A stretch of 9,226 nucleotides of DNA from Flavobacteriaceae bacterium. GTDB taxonomy: Bacteria > Bacteroidota > Bacteroidia > Flavobacteriales > Flavobacteriaceae. The notes beneath the pieces were generated by a model. That model saw nothing but the letters and a program-made list of their open reading frames with translations. It was not told where the DNA came from and ran no database searches. The position numbers and the translations under genes were made by a program. This document shows, piece after piece, positions 1 through 5,985 of this stretch. The stretch is taken from contig JAUXCI010000089.1 in assembly GCA_030618945.1 (NCBI GenBank), forward strand, positions 1 to 9,226, given 5' to 3'. Position 1 is the first letter of the stretch; each line of letters starts with the position of its first letter.

Positions 1-993
1 AGGGCTTTTGAAAGGGGCTTGATAAAACATATTAATGGTTTTACTGAAGTTTCTAAAGTAGCCTACGTTTTACCAATTATGCCAGTCGTATCAGGAAGAC
101 AAACCCCGCCGCCTTTTTCTACGATTGAATCACTGATCGCTTATAGTGAATCTGAAGACCTGAGTTTGGGAAGCTTGGGTTTAAGTTATGAAAAGCATCG
201 CAGTGGATTGTCAAATGAAGAATTAAATGACAAAATGAAGGTGCTTATCGGAATCATTGAAAGAAGCATCGAAATCGGTTTGTCGGGAACGGTATTCCAG
301 GATAGAATATTACCACAGCAATCAAATTTGGTTAAAAAGGCAGAGAAATCAGGGAAAATTCTACAGAATTCCATCGTGAATAATATCGTTGAGAATGTTG
401 CCGCGATTATGGAGTCAAAAAGTGCACTTGAAGTGATAGTAGCAAACCCTACTGCCGGATCATGTGGCACCGTAGGAGCTGTTCTAAAGGCTGTAGCCGA
501 TGAGGTTGAAGCCAGTTTGGAGGATAAAACTAGAGCGTATTATGCAGCAGGACTGGTTGGGGCTTATTTTGCAATGGGGCCTGGATTTTCGGCTGAAGAA
601 CATGGTTGCCAGGTTGAATGCGGTGCTTCCGCCGGTATGGCGGCAGCTGGAATTGTAGAACTTTTTGGAGGTTCAGCGGCTCAAGGACTTGGGGCGGCGT
701 CTATGGCGATTCAAAATATGATCGGTTTGGTATGCGATCCTATCGCCGACAGGGTTGAAGCACCTTGCTTAGGCAAGAATACCAGTGCTGCGGTAAATGC
801 ACTTTCTTCGGCTACCATGGCGATGTCGGGCTTTGCACATCTTATCCCTCTTGACCAGGTTTTAGAAACCGTTCAAAGAGTAAGTGCTGATATGCCTACT
901 TGTGTGAAATGTACTGGCTTGGGAGGTCTGGCAATTACTCCGGCGGCTTTAAAATTGAAAGAACAAATAAACAATGAAATATTGAAACAATGA
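1..993 (+). CDS. Iron-sulfur L-serine dehydratase (ammonia-lyase), alpha domain; 5' end cut off by the window
   Basis: The family deaminates L-serine to pyruvate and ammonia in the cytoplasm, using an oxygen-sensitive [4Fe-4S] cluster. The reading frame is open from base 1, and the first start-like codon (TTG at 19) lies inside what reads as linker sequence, so the gene probably begins upstream, perhaps with a beta/ACT-type domain. The alpha domain starts near base 115 (FSTIESLIAYSE). The PTAGSCG signature begins at base 448. Three cysteines fit the cluster ligands: codons at 607 (HGCQ), 733 (LVCDP) and 766 (APCLGKN). Their spacing of 42 and 11 residues matches the ligand spacing I recall for Legionella serine dehydratase. 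The motifs IADRVEAPCLGKN and CTGLGGLA differ from the usual VAGLVEVPCIKRN and ETGLGGLA, so this is a divergent branch and serine is not assured as substrate. The last residues, NNEILKQ, are encoded by an 8-base tandem repeat that also supplies the stop. Confidence 0.85.
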   Translation, partial: RAFERGLIKHINGFTEVSKVAYVLPIMPVVSGRQTPPPFSTIESLIAYSESEDLSLGSLGLSYEKHRSGLSNEELNDKMKVLIGIIERSIEIGLSGTVFQDRILPQQSNLVKKAEKSGKILQNSIVNNIVENVAAIMESKSALEVIVANPTAGSCGTVGAVLKAVADEVEASLEDKTRAYYAAGLVGAYFAMGPGFSAEEHGCQVECGASAGMAAAGIVELFGGSAAQGLGAASMAIQNMIGLVCDPIADRVEAPCLGKNTSAAVNALSSATMAMSGFAHLIPLDQVLETVQRVSADMPTCVKCTGLGGLAITPAALKLKEQINNEILKQ

Positions 994-1004
994 AATAATG
1001 ATCT
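970..1004 (+). repeat. 8-base tandem repeat overlapping the stop codon of the serine dehydratase gene
   Basis: Units AATGAAAT (973-980), ATTGAAAC (981-988), AATGAAAT (989-996) and a decayed AATGATCT (997-1004) follow each other with period 8. The consensus is AWTGAAAY. The TGA stop at 991-993 lies inside the third unit. A near-identical array ends the oxidoreductase gene at 3713-3752: over 31 bases (970-1000 against 3718-3748) only two C/T positions differ. Because the period is not a multiple of three, such an array soon gives a stop in any frame. Confidence 0.8.
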
Positions 1005-1028
1005 GAGACATTTTCAAATGGCCTAATT

Positions 1029-1060
1029 CCTGCCTAAAGGACGGCAGGCAGGTTCAAATC
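1029..1060. repeat. GC-rich dispersed repeat, copy 1, with internal inverted repeat
   Basis: This is a GC-rich island in an AT-rich gap between the serine dehydratase and creatininase genes. CCTGCCT (1029-1035) can pair with AGGCAGG (1046-1052) around a 10-base loop. Bases 1034-1060 match the reverse complement of 2636-2662 at 24 of 27 positions. No T-run follows on either strand, so a rho-independent terminator is not supported. The flank, TTCAAATCTTCAAATT, is the reverse complement of the TTTGAAGATTTGAA-type sequence found at the other repeat sites. Confidence 0.7.
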
Positions 1061-1129
1061 TTCAAATTGCTTCATTGTACTTGGCTATGCTCAAAATAAG
1101 CCTTATCTTAAATGTTCTAAAACACTTCT

Positions 1130-1894
1130 ATGAGACCTTATATTTTAGCCGAAACAAATTGGAAACATCTTAAAGATGAAAACATTGAGCTTGCCATTTT
1201 GCCTTGGGGCGCTACCGAAGCACATAATTTCCACTTGCCCTACGCAACGGATAATATTGAATCCGATTATATAGCCGCTGAGTCAGCTCGTAAAGCATGG
1301 GAGCAAGGAGCGAAAGTAATTGTTTTACCTAACATACCTTTCGGAGTCAATACGGGTCAAAGCGATATTTATTTGGATATTAATATAAATCCTTCTACCC
1401 AATTGTCAATCTTAAGGGACGTGATTACAGTAATGCAACGACAAAAAATCAATAAATTTCTCATTTTAAACAGTCATGGAGGTAATGACTTTAAAACCAT
1501 GTTAAGAGAACTTGGTCTGGAATTTCCAGACATGTTTTTAGCCACCTCAAATTGGTTTCAAGCCATGAAACGCGGAGAATATTTTGAGTTGGACGGCGAT
1601 CATGCAGAGGAAATGGAAACAAGTTTGTTATTGCATTTAAAACCTGACCTGGTTTTACCAAAAAAGGATTGGGGAGAAGGCAGGGAAAAGAAGCATAAAA
1701 TAGAAGAATTCACTGAAAGCTGGTTATGGACCGAAAGAAAATGGTCATCAATCACCGATGATACGGGCGTAGGAAATCCTACATTTGCCACTAAAGAAAA
1801 AGGGGAGCGGTTTTTTGGAGATGTGACCCAAAAGATTGCAAAAGTCATGGTAGATCTATGTGCTTTGGACCTTGAAGATAGTTATCAGAAGTGA
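1130..1894 (+). CDS. Creatininase-family metal-dependent amidohydrolase
   Basis: This is a soluble 254-residue protein, the usual length for the creatininase family. Members hydrolyse cyclic or linear amide bonds using a two-metal centre. The family includes creatinine amidohydrolase, the FAPy deformylase of riboflavin/F420 synthesis and MftE peptidase, so the exact substrate cannot be read from sequence. Metal-ligand motifs are intact: WGATEAHNFHLPYATD gives Glu30, His32 and Asp41, with the same relative spacing as Glu34, His36 and Asp45 of Pseudomonas creatininase. NSHGGN carries His116, and DGDHAEEMETS (155-165) carries the last Glu. In this last motif the usual HAGE is HAEE, a Gly-to-Glu change at residue 160 beside the expected ligand Glu161. 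The ATG at 1130 opens directly into the family N terminus. It lies 136 bases after the serine dehydratase stop, separated by repeats, so co-transcription is possible but not shown. No TAnnTTTG promoter was seen. Confidence 0.88.
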   Translation: MRPYILAETNWKHLKDENIELAILPWGATEAHNFHLPYATDNIESDYIAAESARKAWEQGAKVIVLPNIPFGVNTGQSDIYLDININPSTQLSILRDVITVMQRQKINKFLILNSHGGNDFKTMLRELGLEFPDMFLATSNWFQAMKRGEYFELDGDHAEEMETSLLLHLKPDLVLPKKDWGEGREKKHKIEEFTESWLWTERKWSSITDDTGVGNPTFATKEKGERFFGDVTQKIAKVMVDLCALDLEDSYQK

Positions 1895-2254
1895 TTTGTT
1901 CCTTACTCATTAAACTTTTTTTTATCACACAGTCACCAATTAACATTAACACTATTTCCACATCAGCCGAAGACAGCATGTTGGAATTTTATTATTCGGA
2001 ACAGACCGTACTTAACAAGGTCAGGAACAATGGTCATTCCATTCAATATGCCTCTTAAAAATTACCGAAATGAACAACCCATCAATGATCGTAAGGTTTA
2101 TTTAATTGAGAATTTAACAGCACCGCACTAAAATCAAGTGTATAAACCGATATTTGAATTCAATGAATATGATCATAATCAATCTCTGAGTTGATTTAAA
2201 TCATTGTTAATTCCAGTGCTCTCAACTATATTGAAGCCCTAATATTCTTATATC
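1895..2254. other. 360-base gap with possible decayed coding sequence
   Basis: No intact gene is recognised. Two short open stretches read like protein but are broken. The frame starting with ATG at 1978 gives MLEFYYSEQTVLNKVRNNG and stops at 2056. A second frame from ATG 2048 gives MPLKNYRNEQPINDRKVY, stops at 2129, and continues in the same frame after that stop with NQVYKPIFEFNEYDHNQSLS to a TGA at 2192. Joining them needs one frameshift near 2045 and one stop read-through. I recognise no family. A T-run at 1916-1923 has no GC stem before it, so no terminator is called for the creatininase gene. No promoter box matching TAnnTTTG was found before the next gene. Confidence 0.3.
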
Positions 2255-2632
2255 ATGAAGATTCCTGCAAAAACATTTTTTTGGGCACCTCGTATTCTTG
2301 GTATTCTTGCCATATGTTTTATAAGTATGTTCGCTCTGGATGCATTTCAACCTGACATGACCCTATGGGAGCAATTGAGAGATTTTTTAATGCATCTTAT
2401 ACCTACTTTTATTCTTCTTGCAATCTTCTTGCTAGCGTGGAAAAAGGAACTGCTAGGAGGAATCATATTTATAGCTATTGGTTTGGTTTTAACTCCATTG
2501 ATTTATATTCATAATTATAATATGAATGGCTCAGTTTGGATGAGTCTTGGGATTATTGTGATGATTACTTTTCCGTTTATTCTTATGGGAGTATTGTTTA
2601 TTATTGACCATAAAATTAATAAGACAGAATGA
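2255..2632 (+). CDS. Small integral membrane protein, four predicted helices (DUF7670-like)
   Basis: This is a 125-residue protein with no catalytic motif. Hydrophobic segments fall at about residues 11-30, 43-62, 66-86 and 93-117, so a four-helix inner-membrane protein is expected. A basic KK pair after helix 2 and the HKINK tail fit short cytoplasmic loops. The N-terminal pattern FFWAPRILGILAI, then FALDAF, and later HLIPTFILL and AWKKELLGG resembles a small membrane family common in Bacteroidota and other phyla that I recall as DUF7670. That assignment is from memory, and no function is known to me. The ATG at 2255 is chosen because it opens directly into helix 1. The TGA stop (2630-2632) lies within the repeated 16-mer AATGAGCTGATTTGAA. 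The gene stands alone, with 360 bases before it and 121 after it. Confidence 0.8.
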   Translation: MKIPAKTFFWAPRILGILAICFISMFALDAFQPDMTLWEQLRDFLMHLIPTFILLAIFLLAWKKELLGGIIFIAIGLVLTPLIYIHNYNMNGSVWMSLGIIVMITFPFILMGVLFIIDHKINKTE

Positions 2633-2662
2633 GCTGATTTGAACTGGCCTGCCGGCCTTTAG
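2628..2662. repeat. Dispersed intergenic repeat, copy 2 (GC-rich part on the minus strand)
   Basis: The block has two parts. AATGAGCTGATTTGAA (2628-2643) recurs exactly at 7239-7254 after the helicase gene and contains the TGA stop of the membrane-protein gene. Overlapping it, 2636-2662 is the reverse-complement counterpart of 1034-1060 (24 of 27 positions), with the core GGCCTGCCGGCC at 2646-2657. The GC-rich core has no following T-run long enough to call a terminator. Confidence 0.7.
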
Positions 2663-2753
2663 ATTGATGGCACAATCAACAATTATATTTTAGTATATTT
2701 ACTTTATATCAAGCTAGTCCACTAGTACAAATCTTTAGCTTAATTAAAATGAT

Positions 2754-3725
2754 ATGAAAAATATTCGTTGGGGAATCCTTGGCTGCGGAAACGTAACTGA
2801 AGTTAAAAGTGGTCCTGCCTATCAAAATGTTAAAGGTTTTGAAATTACGGCAGTTATGAGGCGGAATGGGGCCAAAGCTAAAGATTATGCAAATAGACAT
2901 GGTATTGCAAAATTTTACGACGATGCAGACGCACTGATCAATGATACCGAGGTTGATGCGGTTTATATCGCTACTCCTCCTGATTCACATATGTATTATG
3001 CCCTTAAAGTTGCAAATGCTGGTAAACCTTGTTGTATTGAAAAACCTTTAACACCAAGTTACAAGGACAGTTTGACCATTTACGAGTCTTTTAAGGAAAA
3101 GAATATACCTTTATTTGTAGCATATTACCGCAGATCCTTACCACGCTTTAATAAGATAAAGGCTTGGCTTGAAAATAACGAGATTGGTGATGTAAGGTTT
3201 ATTAACTGGAATTTAAGTCAGGCTCCAAATAAATTTGATTTGTCAGGAGTATATAATTGGCGAACGGATCCAAAGGTTGCTCCCGGCGGTTATTTTGATG
3301 ACCTGGCAAGTCATGGACTTGATTTGTTCACTTTTCTTTTGGGGAATATTATTCAAGTTAGTGGATTAAGCCTGAATCAACAGAAATTATATGGCGCTCA
3401 TGATGCTTTTGCTGCACATTGGCTGCATGAGGCGGGTGTTACGGGAACGGGAAGCTGGAATTTTGGTAGTAATCACAGCCTGGACCGGGTTGAAATATTT
3501 GGTAGTAAAGGGAAAATTGAATTTTCTGTTTTTGAAGAAAAACCATTGGTACTGAATAAAAATGGGAAAAAGCAGGAAGTATTCATAGAACATCCAAAAA
3601 ATATTCAACTTCATCATGTTGAAAACATGAGACGGCAACTTGTCGAAAAAAATTATAGACATCCGTCAAGCGGATTGACGGCACTACATACAAGTTGGGT
3701 GATGAGTCAAATAGTGAAACAATGA
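2754..3725 (+). CDS. Gfo/Idh/MocA-family NAD(P)-dependent oxidoreductase
   Basis: This is a 323-residue cytoplasmic enzyme of the usual family length. The N-terminal Rossmann fold opens with WGILGCGNVT (residues 6-15), the glycine-rich NAD(P)-binding loop. IATPPDSH follows, then CIEKPL with Lys97, the conserved lysine of the EKP motif. The C-terminal alpha/beta substrate domain carries GGYFDDLASHGLDL (178-191), with Asp183 and His187 in the D-x3-H catalytic pattern. The family oxidises or reduces hydroxyl and keto groups of sugars, inositols and related polyols. The middle part (YYRRSLPRFNKIKAWLE) recalls dihydrodiol dehydrogenase-like and anhydrofructose reductase-like members, but the substrate cannot be fixed. 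The ATG at 2754 sits seven codons before the glycine motif, as expected. Its last two sense codons and stop (AAACAATGA) lie in an 8-base tandem repeat also seen at the end of the serine dehydratase gene. No sugar transporter or regulator is adjacent. Confidence 0.9.
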   Translation: MKNIRWGILGCGNVTEVKSGPAYQNVKGFEITAVMRRNGAKAKDYANRHGIAKFYDDADALINDTEVDAVYIATPPDSHMYYALKVANAGKPCCIEKPLTPSYKDSLTIYESFKEKNIPLFVAYYRRSLPRFNKIKAWLENNEIGDVRFINWNLSQAPNKFDLSGVYNWRTDPKVAPGGYFDDLASHGLDLFTFLLGNIIQVSGLSLNQQKLYGAHDAFAAHWLHEAGVTGTGSWNFGSNHSLDRVEIFGSKGKIEFSVFEEKPLVLNKNGKKQEVFIEHPKNIQLHHVENMRRQLVEKNYRHPSSGLTALHTSWVMSQIVKQ

Positions 3726-3752
3726 AATATTGAAATAATGAAACAATGGTTT
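3713..3752 (+). repeat. 8-base tandem repeat overlapping the stop codon of the oxidoreductase gene
   Basis: Units AGTGAAAC (3713-3720), AATGAAAT (3721-3728), ATTGAAAT (3729-3736), AATGAAAC (3737-3744) and a decayed AATGGTTT (3745-3752) run with period 8. The TGA stop at 3723-3725 lies in the second unit. This is the same AWTGAAAY array as at 970-1004, and in both genes the last two residues are Lys-Gln encoded by repeat sequence. Confidence 0.8.
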
Positions 3753-3786
3753 CGGGTTTGGTTTTGAATACTAACTTTGAAATGTT

Positions 3787-4491
3787 TTAATCCGTAATAG
3801 TATAATCTTCAAAATAATCACCAATTTCCATCATGGAAGAAAACAAAGAAGCAACGATCAATTTTGTCTGATCATCAAATTCTTCTGAAATCCAGATAAA
3901 CTTCTTATAACTAAATGAACCTCCTGAATAATATTGCATGGCCCCAATGGAGTTGCCGTTTATCAAGGCCTCAATTCCTCTTGGGGCTGTTTTTATGGAT
4001 TTGCCCATAGGCTCACCAATAATGTTTTCAAAATTAATTTCGTCAATACCATTGGTAAGAAATATGTTTTCTAAAGAGAATTCATTTTTGTCTGGGGTTT
4101 TGGTCATTAGTAAGATCCACAGGTCTTCTTGATCTATATTTGTCGTGATATATACGCTTAAATCTTTTAAAGTATGACTTTCCGGGTTGGTTGAATTATT
4201 AGCGGCCTCAACAAAGGCAGAGTCACCCTTTTTATTGATTACAACAAAAGAAAAGTCTAATTTAGTTTTGCCATCACCTTTGGTGGATCCTCCCTTGAGG
4301 TTAACAGTTGCATATTCCCCGAATTTTAATTTAGCAGGTTTGCTTTTGGAGGTCATACCAATTTTGATCAAGAGTTTTTGACTTTGCTGCAATTTTGCCC
4401 CTACAGGAATTTCGCCTTTTTGAGCATTTACTTGATGTAAATAAGGACTTAAAATAAGCATATAAAAAAATAGATTCAATAAATATTTCAT
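3787..4491 (-). CDS. Unrecognised secreted or periplasmic protein
   Basis: The 234-residue protein begins with a typical signal peptide: MKY, a hydrophobic core (LLNLFFYMLILSPYL) and a likely signal peptidase I site after Ala23 (VNA-QK). There is no lipobox cysteine, so it is not a predicted lipoprotein. The mature part is soluble, rich in Lys, Asp, Asn and Ser, with alternating beta-like stretches (YATVNLKGG, KLDFSFVVINKKG, LSVYITTNI, DLWILLMTK). A later segment, IKTAPRGIEALINGN, precedes a Gly/Ser/Tyr-rich stretch (MQYYSGGSFSYKKFIWIS). No catalytic motif or known domain was recognised, and no cysteine is seen in the mature part. The ATG at 4491 is chosen because it gives a complete signal peptide. 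The gene converges on the oxidoreductase, leaving 61 bases between their stops. It follows the saccharopine dehydrogenase-like gene on the same strand after about 100 bases, and no clear promoter is seen in that gap. Confidence 0.75.
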   Translation of the reverse strand: MKYLLNLFFYMLILSPYLHQVNAQKGEIPVGAKLQQSQKLLIKIGMTSKSKPAKLKFGEYATVNLKGGSTKGDGKTKLDFSFVVINKKGDSAFVEAANNSTNPESHTLKDLSVYITTNIDQEDLWILLMTKTPDKNEFSLENIFLTNGIDEINFENIIGEPMGKSIKTAPRGIEALINGNSIGAMQYYSGGSFSYKKFIWISEEFDDQTKLIVASLFSSMMEIGDYFEDYTITD

Positions 4492-4591
4492 ATGGTTTAA
4501 TTCTTGATTTGATCGAAATATGGCATTATAAAAACTTTAAAAATAAAGGTTTAGCCCATTTTAAAGCTAAAGCATAAATATAATACAGTAA

Positions 4592-5731
4592 CTATAGCAA
4601 TCGGCTATTTTTCACATAATGAATATTTCTATCCTTTAAATAATTGAGAAAATAGTTATAGCATACCTCGTGTTTTCCAACCAATTCAGGTGGAAAAACT
4701 CCTTTTTCGCTAAACAAACCTTCTAAAAAAAGATTGGCAGCCGCAGTAGCTGTATAACCAGTAGTTCTGGCCATTGAAGATGTATTGGTTTCCTTACAAT
4801 ATTCATCGTGTAAGTTATATACAATTTCTTCTGTTTGCCCTTTGTCATTTTCGCCTTTTAGGGTCACCCGCATTACGGTTAATTCTTCTTCTGTTTCACC
4901 CAGTTTCCATTCGTTGAATAAAATTTTACTCGTAAAATGTAAGGGAGAAACGTCAGTTCCATTGATCTCTATATTTTCTTCGCTAAAAAAACCACTCTCC
5001 TTTAAGACGCGTACATATTCAACATGTCCTGGATATCTTAAAGTTTTTTCCTTCATATTCGGTATATGTGGCATTGTATGGATTATTGACCTTAAACCAT
5101 CGGAATTAAAAGATTCCAAAGTACCTACCTTCTCAAATTCTACATAATCACAGTCAGTCAAAGGCTCACGAACTACCTCAACACTGTTTTCCACGTATCG
5201 AGCTGGTCTGGTATATTCTTCAATTACATCAATTGGTGAAAAGGGAGCCTTGTAACAAAATGGCCATTTTTTGACTTTTGGTAATCCTCCAACCAAACAC
5301 TCAAAATGGCTGATTTTCATTTTCTCATTATAGTACCCCAATATGATATTATCCATTCCAGGAGCTACCCCACAGTCAACAATGGCTGTGATATTTTTTT
5401 CTTTGGCCAAAGCATCCAGTTCCAATGAGTTTTCAGGAAAAAATGAAATATCTATGACGTTCATCTCAGCCTCAATAATCCATTTTAAGGTTTGGAAACC
5501 TAAAAATCCGGGAACGGCACAAATCACCAAATCAAACTTTTTTATAAGATCCTGCAACGAACTTTTATCCGTAACATTCAATTGCTTAACAGTTATCACG
5601 GGATGATTTTGCTTAATTTGATTGAGAACAGACAAACTTAGATCTGCCAGCGTTACTTTATGGATTTTTGCCATGTCAATCGCCATGGAGCTGCCAACCA
5701 TACCGGCGCCTAGAACAATTATGTTTTTCAT
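4592..5731 (-). CDS. Saccharopine dehydrogenase-family enzyme, candidate lysine 6-dehydrogenase
   Basis: This is a 379-residue cytoplasmic dehydrogenase. The Rossmann loop VLGAGMVG (residues 6-13) binds NAD(P). DCGVAPGM (119-126), LRYPGH (231-236), SMART (319-323) and GVFPPE (344-349) line up, from memory, with DLGVAPGM, IRYPGH, MARAT and GVFPPE of the Geobacillus lysine 6-dehydrogenase, which is also about this length. That enzyme oxidises the epsilon-amino group of L-lysine to a semialdehyde that cyclises to piperideine-6-carboxylate. Saccharopine reductase is the main alternative within the same fold. No other lysine-pathway gene (aminotransferase, lysine-ketoglutarate reductase, semialdehyde dehydrogenase) is next to it, so context does not settle the substrate. 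The ATG at 5731 starts five residues before the beta1-GAG motif, the expected position. It is divergent from the helicase across about 254 bases. Its own promoter may be in that gap, where the best match I found is a weak CATCTTTG read on the minus strand near 5859-5866. Confidence 0.85.
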   Translation of the reverse strand: MKNIIVLGAGMVGSSMAIDMAKIHKVTLADLSLSVLNQIKQNHPVITVKQLNVTDKSSLQDLIKKFDLVICAVPGFLGFQTLKWIIEAEMNVIDISFFPENSLELDALAKEKNITAIVDCGVAPGMDNIILGYYNEKMKISHFECLVGGLPKVKKWPFCYKAPFSPIDVIEEYTRPARYVENSVEVVREPLTDCDYVEFEKVGTLESFNSDGLRSIIHTMPHIPNMKEKTLRYPGHVEYVRVLKESGFFSEENIEINGTDVSPLHFTSKILFNEWKLGETEEELTVMRVTLKGENDKGQTEEIVYNLHDEYCKETNTSSMARTTGYTATAAANLFLEGLFSEKGVFPPELVGKHEVCYNYFLNYLKDRNIHYVKNSRLL

Positions 5732-5961
5732 TTAAATAAAATATTTATAAGATGAATGCGTAAATAAATAGAATAATTTAGTTGAGACACTTTATTAGCG
5801 GGAAACAAGAATTCAGGGCATTTCAACTGTTTTATTTATTTTATAAATCACGATCTAACAAAGATGCGAATTATCAGAAAAGAAAAAAAATCAAATAGCG
5901 GTTAAATCACGGCCCTATTGAGATTCATTTTAATTTTTCAAGCCAAACTTTAATTTTCATA

Positions 5962-5969
5962 TATCTTTG
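5962..5969 (+). promoter_or_regulatory. Bacteroidota-type -7 promoter box for the DEAD-box helicase
   Basis: TATCTTTG matches the TAnnTTTG -7 consensus of the Bacteroidota housekeeping sigma factor. It ends 16 bases before the ATG at 5986, so the leader would be only about 10-12 bases. A good TTG -33 element is not seen at the expected distance; the region is T-rich (TTTTTCAAG). The remaining bases of the 254-base divergent gap are AT-rich, with no recognised gene. Confidence 0.5.
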
Positions 5970-5985
5970 CAGTAAATATGCCTTG

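Noticed and set aside
1029..1052. CCTGCCT/AGGCAGG stem considered as a rho-independent terminator of the serine dehydratase gene.
   Set aside because: No T-run follows on either strand, and the element recurs as a dispersed repeat, so repeat is the better reading.
2192..2203. Perfect 12-base palindrome TGATTTAAATCA about 50 bases before the small membrane-protein gene, considered as an operator.
   Set aside because: One or two perfect 12-base palindromes are expected by chance in a window of this size and AT content, and no regulator gene or second copy is present.
2714..2725. Inverted repeat CTAGT-CC-ACTAG before the oxidoreductase gene, considered as a regulator site.
   Set aside because: The arms are only five bases, do not extend, and recur nowhere else that I could see.
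1..3725. Reading the first four genes as a new metabolic operon.
   Set aside because: Gaps of 121-360 bases holding repeats and possible gene debris separate them, and their families do not define one pathway.
4785..5147. A 120-codon plus-strand open frame opposite the saccharopine dehydrogenase-like gene.
   Set aside because: It lies fully inside a gene with clear family motifs on the other strand and shows no motif, so it is a shadow frame.
5983..5985. TTG at 5983 as the helicase start.
   Set aside because: ATG follows at once at 5986 and gives the standard MSFKDL opening of RhlE-like helicases.
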